NCBI RefSeq assembly: GCF_006715025.1
Contig: NZ_VFMK01000001.1
Coordinates: forward strand, 62,001-126,000
DNA length: 64,000 nt
Direction: 5' to 3'
From: Serratia fonticola
GTDB lineage: Bacteria > Pseudomonadota > Gammaproteobacteria > Enterobacterales > Enterobacteriaceae
Within the stretch, counting starts at the first letter, position 1. Each line of letters starts with the position of its first letter. Both the position numbers and the translations under genes were made by a program. A model generated the notes under the pieces. It searched no databases. It worked only from the letters and a program-made list of their open reading frames with translations, and was not told where the DNA came from. Positions 8,588-15,990 of this stretch are shown in pieces.

Positions 8588-9445
8588 TCAGGCTTCGATC
8601 GCCATTTTCAGTTTCTTCATGGCGTTCTTTTCAAGCTGGCGTACACGCTCGGCAGAAACGCCGTACTGATCGGCCAGTTCTTGCAGCGTGGACTTGTTGT
8701 CATCGTCCAGCCAGCGGGCACGGATGATATGCTGGCTGCGCTCGTCCAGACCTTCCAGCGCATAAGCCAGTTTATCTGCGGCGTTGCTTTCCCAGTTATC
8801 TTCTTCGATCCCTTCGGCGAAGTCGGAGCTTTTATCTTGCAGATACAGCATCGGCGCCATCGCATGGCCATCACGCCCTTCATCTTCCGGCGTGGGATCA
8901 AAGGTCATGTCCTGCGCTGCCATGCGCGATTCCATCTCACGGACGTCTTTGCTGGTCACACCCAGCTCGCGCGCAACCAGTTCGACTTCATCCTGATTGA
9001 ACCACCCAAGGCGCTGCTTGGTTTTACGCAGGTTAAAGAACAGCTTGCGCTGTGCCTTGGTGGTAGCCACCTTGACGATACGCCAGTTGCGCAGCACGTA
9101 TTCATGAATTTCTGCCTTGATCCAATGCACTGCAAAGGAAACCAGACGCACGCCAACCTCTGGGTTAAAGCGGCGAACGGCTTTCATCAGGCCGATATTA
9201 CCTTCCTGGATCAGGTCTGCCTGTGGCAAACCGTACCCTGAATAATTGCGGGCAATATGAGCGACAAAGCGCAGGTGAGACAGGATGAGCTGTTTAGCTG
9301 CCTCCAGATCGCCCTGATAATGCAGCCGTTCAGCCAGCTCCCGCTCTTCCTCTGCCGTCAGCATCGGATAGGTGTTGGCTGCCCGCAGGTAGGCTTCCAA
9401 GCTGCCCTGTGGGACTAAGGCTAAAGTTTGCATTTCTTTGGTCAT
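8588..9445 (-). CDS. rpoH: RNA polymerase sigma-32 (heat-shock sigma factor)
   Basis: RpoH directs RNA polymerase to heat-shock promoters. The 285-residue product matches E. coli RpoH nearly throughout. Region 2 (QADLIQEGNIGLMKAVRRFNP, FAVHWIKAEIHEY) is visible, as is the RpoH box QRKLFFNLRKTKQRLGW used in core and chaperone control. Region 4 (ADQYGVSAERVRQLEKNAMKKL) is also visible. It diverges from E. coli only in the acidic linker near residues 175-215. A GAGAGG ribosome site lies just upstream of ATG 9445. In E. coli the 5' coding mRNA folds into a thermosensor; this 5' coding sequence is conserved enough for the same behaviour, although I did not fold it. Confidence 0.98.
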   Translation of the reverse strand: MTKEMQTLALVPQGSLEAYLRAANTYPMLTAEEERELAERLHYQGDLEAAKQLILSHLRFVAHIARNYSGYGLPQADLIQEGNIGLMKAVRRFNPEVGVRLVSFAVHWIKAEIHEYVLRNWRIVKVATTKAQRKLFFNLRKTKQRLGWFNQDEVELVARELGVTSKDVREMESRMAAQDMTFDPTPEDEGRDGHAMAPMLYLQDKSSDFAEGIEEDNWESNAADKLAYALEGLDERSQHIIRARWLDDDNKSTLQELADQYGVSAERVRQLEKNAMKKLKMAIEA

Positions 9446-9564
9446 TCAAACCCTCTCTTGATAAAACAGGTCATGCAGGTGACTTCACGGCGGGGAGCGA
9501 TGGTTCTTACTGTTGTTGCAAAAGCGGTTCCACACGCCGGGTACCTGAACATTTTGCTGCAGAT

Positions 9565-9591
9565 TTTGACCGCATTCCAGCCTAAAAGTTC
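9565..9591 (-). promoter_or_regulatory. Candidate sigma-E promoter of rpoH
   Basis: On the minus strand GAACTT (9591-9586) is separated by 16 bp from TCAAA (9569-9565), a good fit to the sigma-E promoter pattern. It lies about 120 bp upstream of the rpoH start. E. coli rpoH also has a sigma-E promoter (P3). A second GAACTT at 9638-9633 lacks a convincing -10 box. Confidence 0.55.
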
Positions 9592-9741
9592 ACTGTTTTT
9601 TCGCACGCAATATCCACGACAATACGCCACGAAAGTTCAGTTTGATAGGGAATTTGTGCGTTTTAGAAGAGGCCAACGGCTTGAAGGCTCTTCTCCCGCA
9701 GCACGATCGAAGCAGCAGGAGAAGAGTATATCAAAAAATCA

Positions 9742-10695
9742 TTATTGTGGTGTAAATCGACGTAAATGTTGCACGGTGGCCAACCAGGCGGCAATCCAGC
9801 CAATCATGGCGGAAATCAGCAACAACAGCAGCGCTTCATCCCAGCCCAGCCCGTGCAGGGTGAACGTGGTACCGAATACTTTCGCCACGTTGGTCACCAC
9901 CGACTCCAGTTTCCACACCAACGCACCGGACAGGATCAACGACAGCAACGCCCCGAAGAAGCCGAGCATGGCTCCCCCGTTGAGGAATGGCCGCAGGATA
10001 AACCCGTCGGTGGCGCCGATCAGCTTCATGACGTTGATGGTATCACGGCGGCTGAAGATGCTCAGACGCACGCTGTTGCCGATCACCAGGAATACCGCCA
10101 CAACCATCAGCACACCGATAATCAAAGCCACCTGCCCCACCAGCCCGGTCAGCGCCGCCAAGCGGGCAAACCAGCTGTCATCCATGCGCACTTCATCCAC
10201 GCCCTGCACCGCCGCCACGCGATCGCGTAACGTATTGAGCGTTTCAGAACTCTGGAAACTCAGTTGCGGCGTGATGATCGCCACGGCTGGTAACGGGTTT
10301 TCTTCCAGCATATCCAGCGCACCACCAAAACCAGACCAGTTGCGGAATTCCCCCCGCGCTTCTTCACGCGACAGGTAGTTCACCTTCTCCACGCCGGCTT
10401 CCGCTTTGATGGCATCCAGCACTTTCACTGCGGCGTCATCGTCGAGAGACTTATCCAGATACACCGTCAGTTGTGGCGTCGGATACCATTGGCTGGCAGC
10501 GGTACTGACGTTCTTCCACACGATGTAACAAACGCTAGGCAGCGTCAGGGAGATGGCAATCACCATGACGGTCAACAGCGTAGCCAGCGGCTGGCGCAGC
10601 ATATCGGCGATGGCATTCATCCAGGCATAACGCCACTGCTCCCGCCAGCCCCCACGCAGAGCCTTGCTCTTGGCCGTTTTTGCATTATTCGACAT
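9742..10695 (-). CDS. ftsX: FtsX, cell-division ABC transporter-like membrane subunit
   Basis: FtsX is the membrane partner of FtsE. The FtsEX complex at the septum uses ATP to activate periplasmic murein hydrolases through EnvC and to help assemble the divisome. The 317-residue product has a basic cytoplasmic N-terminus (AKTAKSKALRGGWREQW), a first membrane span near residues 37-60, a large periplasmic domain (about 70-175) and three C-terminal spans. It is shorter than E. coli FtsX (352) at the N-terminus. Its start overlaps the ftsE stop by 11 bp. The gene ends about 300 bp upstream of rpoH, as in E. coli. Confidence 0.96.
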   Translation of the reverse strand: MSNNAKTAKSKALRGGWREQWRYAWMNAIADMLRQPLATLLTVMVIAISLTLPSVCYIVWKNVSTAASQWYPTPQLTVYLDKSLDDDAAVKVLDAIKAEAGVEKVNYLSREEARGEFRNWSGFGGALDMLEENPLPAVAIITPQLSFQSSETLNTLRDRVAAVQGVDEVRMDDSWFARLAALTGLVGQVALIIGVLMVVAVFLVIGNSVRLSIFSRRDTINVMKLIGATDGFILRPFLNGGAMLGFFGALLSLILSGALVWKLESVVTNVAKVFGTTFTLHGLGWDEALLLLLISAMIGWIAAWLATVQHLRRFTPQ

Positions 10696-11356
10696 AGTGC
10701 GCGCCTCCAGCCATACGGCCCTGGCTCAGCGTCAGGATGCGGTAATTCCGCCGGGCGATAAGCCCGGTATCGTGGGTAGCCATCAGCACGGTCACCCCGA
10801 CGCGGTTAAACTCTTCAAACAGACGCAGAATACCTTCCGACAAGGCGTCGTCCAGGTTACCGGTCGGTTCATCCGCCAGCAGCACCGCCGGTTTGTTCAC
10901 TACCGCACGGGCAATACCAACGCGCTGCTGCTCACCACCGGAAAGTTGGATAGGCAAGTTCTTCGCTTTATCCAGCAGACCAACCTTGTCCAGCGCCGCC
11001 GACACGCGACGGCGGATATCTTCGGTACTGGCTCCGGCAATGATCAGCGGCATTGCCACATTGTCATACACCGTGCGATCCATCAGCAGATGGTGATCCT
11101 GAAAAATCATGCCAATCTGGCGGCGCAGGAAAGGCACTTCGCGATTCTTCAACCGGCTGATGTCATGCCCACTGAACCAGATATGACCGGCACTCGGCCG
11201 CTCGATACCACAAATCAGTTTCAGCAGGGTACTTTTCCCCGCACCGGAATGGCCGGTAAGAAACGCCATCTCCGCCGGGCGCAGATGGAAATCTACCCCC
11301 TGCAGGGCCTGACGTCCGCCCAGATAAGCTTTACTGACCTGTTCAAAGCGAATCAT
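10685..11356 (-). CDS. ftsE: FtsE, cell-division ABC ATPase
   Basis: FtsE is the cytoplasmic ATPase of the FtsEX complex. The 223-residue product shows Walker A GHSGAGKSTL, the ABC signature LSGGEQQRVGIARA, Walker B with VLLADEPTGNLD, and the H-loop MATHDTGL. It lies 5 bp after ftsY and overlaps ftsX by 11 bp, giving the classical ftsY-ftsE-ftsX operon transcribed on the minus strand. Confidence 0.97.
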   Translation of the reverse strand: MIRFEQVSKAYLGGRQALQGVDFHLRPAEMAFLTGHSGAGKSTLLKLICGIERPSAGHIWFSGHDISRLKNREVPFLRRQIGMIFQDHHLLMDRTVYDNVAMPLIIAGASTEDIRRRVSAALDKVGLLDKAKNLPIQLSGGEQQRVGIARAVVNKPAVLLADEPTGNLDDALSEGILRLFEEFNRVGVTVLMATHDTGLIARRNYRILTLSQGRMAGGAHYVE

Positions 11357-11361
11357 CCGTA

Positions 11362-12867
11362 TTAATCCTCTCGGGCAAAAAGTGCCTCAATAAAATCGTC
11401 AGCCTTAAACGGCCGCAAATCTTCGATGCCTTCACCAACGCCGATATAACGAATCGGGATAGTAAACTGATCGGCGATGGAGAAAATCACGCCGCCTTTG
11501 GCAGTACCGTCCAGTTTAGTCAGCGTTATGCCGGTCAAGCCTACGGCTTCATTAAATAATTTCGCCTGACTTACCGCATTTTGTCCGGTGCTGGCATCCA
11601 GAGTCAGCATAACCTCATGGGGGGCCTGCTCGTCCAGTTTTTTCATGACGCGCACGATCTTCTTCAGCTCTTCCATCAGGTGCGCCTTGTTCTGCAGGCG
11701 ACCTGCGGTGTCGGCAATCAGCACATCGATGTTACGGGCCTTGGCCGCCTGCACGGCGTCAAAAATCACCGAAGCAGAGTCAGCGCCGGTATGCTGCGCG
11801 ACCACAGGAATGCGGTTACGCTCCCCCCAGACCTGCAACTGCTCAACGGCAGCGGCACGGAAGGTGTCCCCCGCAGCCAGCATCACCGATTTACCCTCGG
11901 CCTGGAACTGGCGCGCCAATTTACCGATGGTGGTGGTTTTACCTACCCCGTTAACGCCCACCATCAAGATGACAAACGGTGTTTTACCGCTAACATCCAG
12001 CGGTTGATCCACCTTGGCCAGAATGTCTGACATCTCTTCTTTCAGCTTGCCATACAGCGCTTCGGCATCTTTCAACTGTTTCCGGCTGGCGTGCAAAGTG
12101 AGGGAATCAATGATTTTTCGGGTGGTTTCGACACCAACGTCGGCGATCAGTAGCTGCTCTTCCAGTTCATCGAACAGATCGTCGTCAATCTTCTTGCCAC
12201 GGAACAGACCAATAAAACCAGAACCCAGGTTCTGTTTGGTCTTCAGTAGACTGCGCTTGAGGCGAGCAAAGAAGCCTTCTTTCGTCGGGCGCTCCTGCTC
12301 TTGCGTTACCGCCGGTGCCTGCAATTCAGACTGTTCAGGTTCCGCTTCCCGTTCTGGCTCGATAACCTCTTCAATCAGCTCTGGCTCAGGTTCGATAATC
12401 TCGGCAGGCGCTTCGATTACCGCTTCAACCACCTCTGGCTCAGGCTCGATAACTTCAGCAGGCGCTTCGATTACCGCTTCAATCACCTCTGGTTCAGGCT
12501 CGATAACTTCAGCAGGCGCTTCGATTACCGCTTCAATCACCTCTGGTTCTTCTGCTTGCAGCTCAGGCTGTTGCGCTACGGTAACTTCTTCGATCGCCAC
12601 CGGTTCAGCGTGGTGCTCGTCCAGCGGCAGGATATTTTCGGTGATAGGCTCGCCACTCAGGCTGCTATCCCACTCCCCTGGGGTATCTTTGGTGGCGGCT
12701 GGAGCAGATTCCAGGGCAGGAAGCTTATCGTCCAGTTTGGGGGCAGCCGGGGTTTCTGCGGCCTGCTGTTCCGCCTGTTCTGCGGCAGATTCAGGTTGTT
12801 GCTGCTCTTCTTCCTTCTGGCCGAAGCCCAGCCAGGAGAAAAACCCACGTTTTTTATCTTTTGCCAT
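11362..12867 (-). CDS. ftsY: FtsY, signal recognition particle receptor
   Basis: FtsY is the SRP receptor GTPase that docks ribosome-nascent chain complexes at the SecYEG translocon. The 501-residue product has three parts. A basic N-terminal membrane-targeting segment (MAKDKKRGFFSWLGFG) comes first. A long acidic A domain (about 20-195) follows. The NG GTPase domain carries GVNGVGKTTTIGKLA, DTAGRLQ and TKLDGTAKGG. The acidic domain contains three copies of an 18-residue unit (see the repeat entry). The ATG at 12867 begins a sequence that matches the family. It is first in the operon with ftsE and ftsX. Confidence 0.97.
   Translation of the reverse strand: MAKDKKRGFFSWLGFGQKEEEQQQPESAAEQAEQQAAETPAAPKLDDKLPALESAPAATKDTPGEWDSSLSGEPITENILPLDEHHAEPVAIEEVTVAQQPELQAEEPEVIEAVIEAPAEVIEPEPEVIEAVIEAPAEVIEPEPEVVEAVIEAPAEIIEPEPELIEEVIEPEREAEPEQSELQAPAVTQEQERPTKEGFFARLKRSLLKTKQNLGSGFIGLFRGKKIDDDLFDELEEQLLIADVGVETTRKIIDSLTLHASRKQLKDAEALYGKLKEEMSDILAKVDQPLDVSGKTPFVILMVGVNGVGKTTTIGKLARQFQAEGKSVMLAAGDTFRAAAVEQLQVWGERNRIPVVAQHTGADSASVIFDAVQAAKARNIDVLIADTAGRLQNKAHLMEELKKIVRVMKKLDEQAPHEVMLTLDASTGQNAVSQAKLFNEAVGLTGITLTKLDGTAKGGVIFSIADQFTIPIRYIGVGEGIEDLRPFKADDFIEALFARED
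12379..12540 (-). repeat. 54-bp tandem repeat within ftsY (three copies)
   Basis: Residues 110-163 of FtsY are three near-identical copies of an 18-residue acidic unit (pattern VIEAVIEAPAEVIEPEPE), followed by a diverged fourth copy. At DNA level this is a 54-bp minisatellite inside the poorly conserved A domain, where copy-number change would keep the reading frame. Confidence 0.85.
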
Positions 12868-13095
12868 GTTCTGACCCTACTCCGTACCAATGGCTTGCAA
12901 ATGCGAAAAATTAATTCGCCGAGTCTATCACTTTCCCTGGCACAGCAACACGCATCGGCAATGCTTTCATAGAGGTAGTTTTACTGCCCCCTCTACCTGT
13001 ACTGCGCCCTATCGCCTCCAGGCTGCAACTTATTAACGATTGGGTATAGAATAGCGATAACTTTTCGTTAACCTCGCAACTTATTAAGACTATTT

Positions 13096-13719
13096 ATGGC
13101 AAAACTCTCACCGCGCGGCGCGCTTAAAAAACCGCAGTCGGCGTCTGCTGGTCAGATCCGCATCATTGGTGGCCAATGGCGCGGACGTAAACTGCCGGTT
13201 CCCAACAGCGAAGGGTTAAGGCCGACGACCGATCGCGTGCGTGAAACCCTGTTTAACTGGTTGGCCCCGGTGATTCGTGGCGCCCGTTGCCTGGACTGCT
13301 TTGCTGGCAGCGGGGCTCTGGGGTTGGAAGCGCTGTCCCGTTACGCCGAAAGCGCCACGCTGCTGGAATACGAGCGTCCTGTCGCTCAGCAACTGAGTAA
13401 AAACCTGGCGCTGCTACAGGGCAACGGCGAGGTCATCCATACCAACGCCCTGACCTGGTTGGCTGGCAGCGGACACCCCTTTGACGTGGTGTTTCTCGAT
13501 CCTCCGTTCCGTAAAGGGCTGCTGGCCGACAGCGTGACGCTATTGGAGCAACAAGGTTGGCTCGCGGATGAAGCCTGGATTTACGTCGAAGCAGAGGCCG
13601 AAAGCGCCGCCACAGACGTCCCGGCGACTTGGACATTACACCGTGAAAAAGTTGCTGGTCAGGTGGCCTACCGCCTTTACACCCGTTCCAAAGAAGAGAA
13701 AACCGAACATGCTGATTAA
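13096..13719 (+). CDS. rsmD: RsmD, 16S rRNA m2G966 methyltransferase
   Basis: RsmD methylates guanine 966 of 16S rRNA using S-adenosylmethionine. The 207-residue product starts MAKLSPRGALKKPQSA and shows the RIIGGQWRGRKLPVP entry motif. It also has the SAM-binding region CLDCFAGSGALGLEALSRYA and the catalytic DVVFLDPPFRKG (motif IV). It diverges from ftsY as in E. coli and overlaps yhhL by 11 bp. The upstream 228 bp hold only a weak promoter-like TATAGAAT near 13045. Confidence 0.96.
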   Translation: MAKLSPRGALKKPQSASAGQIRIIGGQWRGRKLPVPNSEGLRPTTDRVRETLFNWLAPVIRGARCLDCFAGSGALGLEALSRYAESATLLEYERPVAQQLSKNLALLQGNGEVIHTNALTWLAGSGHPFDVVFLDPPFRKGLLADSVTLLEQQGWLADEAWIYVEAEAESAATDVPATWTLHREKVAGQVAYRLYTRSKEEKTEHAD

Positions 13720-13981
13720 TCTGGGCCGTTTGCTGATGCTGTGCGTATGGGGCTTTCTGCTTACCAACCTGTTTCACCCGTTCCCCAAGCCGCTGAAGTA
13801 TTTTATCGACGTCGCGCTGTTCTTTATGGTGGTTATGCACGGGTTGCAGTTGGTGCTTCTGAAATCGACCCAGCCGAAAGATCAGCCCATCAGCCGCTGG
13901 CAGGAAAGCAAAATTTTTATTTTCGGTGTCTTTGAGCTGTTGGCCTGGCAGAAAAAGCAGCCGCCGCTGAAGAAAAAATAA
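13709..13981 (+). CDS. yhhL: YhhL, small DUF1145 inner-membrane protein
   Basis: This 90-residue protein of unknown function has two membrane-spanning segments (LGRLLMLCVWGFLLTNLF and FIDVALFFMVVMHGLQLVLL) and a basic C-terminus ending LKKK. Its start at 13709 sits inside the last codons of rsmD (11-bp overlap), the same arrangement as E. coli. Co-translation with rsmD is likely. Confidence 0.85.
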   Translation: MLINLGRLLMLCVWGFLLTNLFHPFPKPLKYFIDVALFFMVVMHGLQLVLLKSTQPKDQPISRWQESKIFIFGVFELLAWQKKQPPLKKK

Positions 13982-14051
13982 CCTTTTAGCGGGCGCAGCT
14001 TACCGCGTCCCGTTGCTAGCCGGGAAATCCTTTAAACGTAAGGAACGGATG

Positions 14052-14654
14052 ATGGCATTATTGGGATTCGTTAATGAACAGGAGTGTCGGCGCTGGCAAG
14101 GCGCGCCCCCTTATCTTCCCGCCTTCAGCTTTTATGAGAAACATCAGTCTCATCCCATTGATGCCTCGCCTGAAGCCATTACCCAGGCGGTGCTCGCTTT
14201 GGATATGGAGGAAGATCCCTTCATCCGACGCTTGCTGATGCTGCGTCAATTGCCCGGCAGGTTACGCCAACGCTACTTCGGCACCAGGCAAACTCCTCCG
14301 GCAACCTTTGGTTTCGACACCTTTACCCTGCTGCAGCAAAATAGCCATGAAGTTTCTTTTGGATTGGCTGGTCGATTCTGGCGGCCGGAATTGGGCGTGC
14401 ACAAGCTGGAAAGTGCCGACGAGTTTCACCATTTTACCGATCCCGCGGCCGCCAAGCTGGTGCTGCGTTTTATGGTCATACAAGACAACGCTGGACATAC
14501 CCGGCTGCGAACAGAAACCTTCGTCTGGTGCCCTACGCCACGGGTCAAAGCGCTATTTGCCTGCTACTGGGCGCTTATTCGGCCCGCTAGCGGCTGGATA
14601 AGACGCCGTACCCTGCTCTCAGTGCAACGCAAGCTGTCAGCAACCAGCAATTAA
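14052..14654 (+). CDS. Uncharacterised protein, 200 residues
   Basis: I cannot name this gene. Conserved-looking stretches are SFGLAGRFWRPELG, KLVLRFMVIQDNAGHTRLRTETFVW and FACYWALIRPASGWIRR. These resemble a broadly distributed family of uncharacterised bacterial proteins that I recall as having a START/polyketide-cyclase-like fold; that recollection is not secure. No signal peptide or membrane span is seen. ATG codons at 14049 and 14052 are adjacent; AAGGA at 14040-14044 is 7 bp from the second, so 14052 is preferred. It stands between yhhL and yhhM, where E. coli has no gene. Confidence 0.7.
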   Translation: MALLGFVNEQECRRWQGAPPYLPAFSFYEKHQSHPIDASPEAITQAVLALDMEEDPFIRRLLMLRQLPGRLRQRYFGTRQTPPATFGFDTFTLLQQNSHEVSFGLAGRFWRPELGVHKLESADEFHHFTDPAAAKLVLRFMVIQDNAGHTRLRTETFVWCPTPRVKALFACYWALIRPASGWIRRRTLLSVQRKLSATSN

Positions 14655-14659
14655 CGCCC

Positions 14660-15019
14660 CTACGATTTCTGCGCCGTGAAGGAGATAAAACGGGTGCCCT
14701 GTAGGCTCAGCGTACCCTGAGCGCCTTTATCTATCTGATTATATTGCTGCTGCGGCAACGGTATTTTGATCTCGCTGCCGCCCGTCAACGGACGGAAAAA
14801 CACTTCGTAACGCATATCTTCCACCACGATGTTTTCCCGCTGCCGCGAACGCCGATTTGGCGAAGGGAACTCCCGTTTGGCACTGACTTCCACCAGCAGC
14901 GAACGCACTGGAGAGCGATCGTTTTCGGCGTCCTGACGACGCTTGTTAAGGTATTGGCGGGTCGCCAGCACGGCAATCAGGACCATCACGGCAACGAAAA
15001 ACAACGGTGGCTTGCTCAT
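14660..15019 (-). CDS. yhhM: YhhM, DUF2500 family membrane protein
   Basis: This 119-residue protein of unknown function has one N-terminal membrane span (PPLFFVAVMVLIAVLATRQYL). A soluble domain follows (SLLVEVSAKREFPS, VVEDMRYEVFFRPLTGG) that matches the DUF2500/YhhM pattern. The ATG at 15019 is behind AAGGAGAG; the longer in-frame extension is not supported. It converges with the preceding gene, leaving only 5 bp between the stops. Confidence 0.85.
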   Translation of the reverse strand: MSKPPLFFVAVMVLIAVLATRQYLNKRRQDAENDRSPVRSLLVEVSAKREFPSPNRRSRQRENIVVEDMRYEVFFRPLTGGSEIKIPLPQQQYNQIDKGAQGTLSLQGTRFISFTAQKS

Positions 15020-15177
15020 CTTCTCTCCTTTGTGCGGCGCAACGCCCTCGCACCTGAAATCGCGTAAACATAGCATTCTGAAGAAAGCATTGTCGAACGT
15101 AGGCGCGCTGCTTACACTGAGAAAGTGACAACCTGGAGCCGGTTCCCCCTGCTCCCATAATGAATAAGGAAGACATA

Positions 15178-15804
15178 ATGAGTTGGCCGTTCCTTGCCGT
15201 ATTTTTTTCCGGTTGGTTGTTCGTCGATGCCTCCTACCGTGGCCCTCGCTGGCAGCGTTGGGTGTTTAAACCCGTCACCCTGTTGCTGTTGCTATTACTG
15301 GCCTGGCAAGCACCGGTGCTGGGTGCTGCAGGCTACCTGATCGTTTTGGGTCTGTTGGCGACGCTGGTCGGCGATGGGCTGCTATTGCTGCCGCGTGAAC
15401 GGGTACTGTACGCCATTGGCGCATTCTTTCTCTCACACCTGCTGTATACCTTGAGTTTTGCCAGCCAGATGACCTTCAGCCTGTTCTGGCCGTTGCCGCT
15501 GGCCTTGTTGATCATTGGCGCATTGTTGCTGGCCACCATTTGGAGCCGACTGGAAGAGATGCGTTGGCCTATCGCCACCTTGGTTGCCATGACGCTGCTG
15601 ATGGTCTGGCTGGCAGGGGAACAATATTTCCTGCGCAGCACCGATCTTGGTTTCTCACTGCTGGCAGGCACCTCGCTGCTGCTGCTGGCTAACATTGTCT
15701 GGTTACTGAACCGCTATCGGTTCAGCTTCCGTGCGGCTGACGCCGTGGTGGCCTTCTGCTATTTCGTCGGGCATTTCCTGATCGTTCGCTCCCTGTATCT
15801 TTAA
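15178..15804 (+). CDS. yhhN: YhhN, lysoplasmalogenase-family membrane protein
   Basis: This is a 208-residue multi-spanning inner-membrane protein of the YhhN/TMEM86 family; eukaryotic members hydrolyse lysoplasmalogens, but the bacterial role is not established. About eight hydrophobic segments are visible. Conserved family polar residues include VGDGLLLLP and the acidic AADAVVAFCYFVGHFLIVRS end. The ATG at 15178 has AAGGA 7 bp upstream and gives the E. coli length of 208. A stem-loop at 15813-15838 follows. Confidence 0.88.
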   Translation: MSWPFLAVFFSGWLFVDASYRGPRWQRWVFKPVTLLLLLLLAWQAPVLGAAGYLIVLGLLATLVGDGLLLLPRERVLYAIGAFFLSHLLYTLSFASQMTFSLFWPLPLALLIIGALLLATIWSRLEEMRWPIATLVAMTLLMVWLAGEQYFLRSTDLGFSLLAGTSLLLLANIVWLLNRYRFSFRAADAVVAFCYFVGHFLIVRSLYL

Positions 15805-15812
15805 ATCAAGGC

Positions 15813-15838
15813 GGCGGGTTTAACAAACCAAACCCGCC
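15813..15838 (+). terminator. Stem-loop after yhhN
   Basis: A perfect 9-bp stem (GGCGGGTTT / AAACCCGCC) has an 8-base loop, 9 bp after the yhhN stop. It is followed by TCCCCCTTC rather than a run of T, so it may be a weak terminator. Confidence 0.55.
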
Positions 15839-15873
15839 TCCCCCTTCAATTAGCAATAATTCTCATGCAGCAC

Positions 15874-15905
15874 TTGACTCTGGAGTCAGCTCCAAGGTGT
15901 AGAGT
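15874..15905 (+). promoter_or_regulatory. ZntR-type zntA promoter and operator
   Basis: The -35 box TTGACT (15874-15879) and -10 box TAGAGT (15900-15905) are separated by 20 bp, the over-long spacer typical of MerR-family targets. The spacer holds the dyad ACTCTGGAGT/AGCTCCAAGGT, nearly the E. coli ZntR operator. Zinc-bound ZntR would untwist this spacer to activate zntA. Confidence 0.88.
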
Positions 15906-15918
15906 TCCCGATACTGAA

Positions 15919-15964
15919 TATACCGATGGACGTCGAGTTACAGCCAGAGATAGCGCTCGGTATA
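15919..15964. repeat. Short palindrome with ERIC-like ends in the zntA leader
   Basis: TATACCGA (15919-15926) and TCGGTATA (15957-15964) form a perfect 8-bp inverted repeat. The left side continues TGGACGTCGAGTTACAGC, resembling an ERIC left end. It lies in the zntA 5' untranslated region, so it could be a 46-bp ERIC remnant folded in the leader RNA. Confidence 0.35.
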
Positions 15965-15990
15965 TCGCATCATTGCCTGAAGGGGGCCCT

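Noticed and set aside
9428..10378. 316-residue plus-strand frame opposite ftsX
   Set aside because: It is antisense to a conserved gene, with composition of a shadow frame and no domain.
12014..12874. Long plus-strand open frame (286 residues, very Ser-rich) opposite ftsY
   Set aside because: It is the mirror of the repetitive acidic ftsY sequence; it has no ribosome site or recognisable domain.
15865..15990. Extended zntA N-terminus from the ATG at 15865
   Set aside because: That frame would start upstream of the -35 box of the zntA promoter, so it cannot be on the main transcript.
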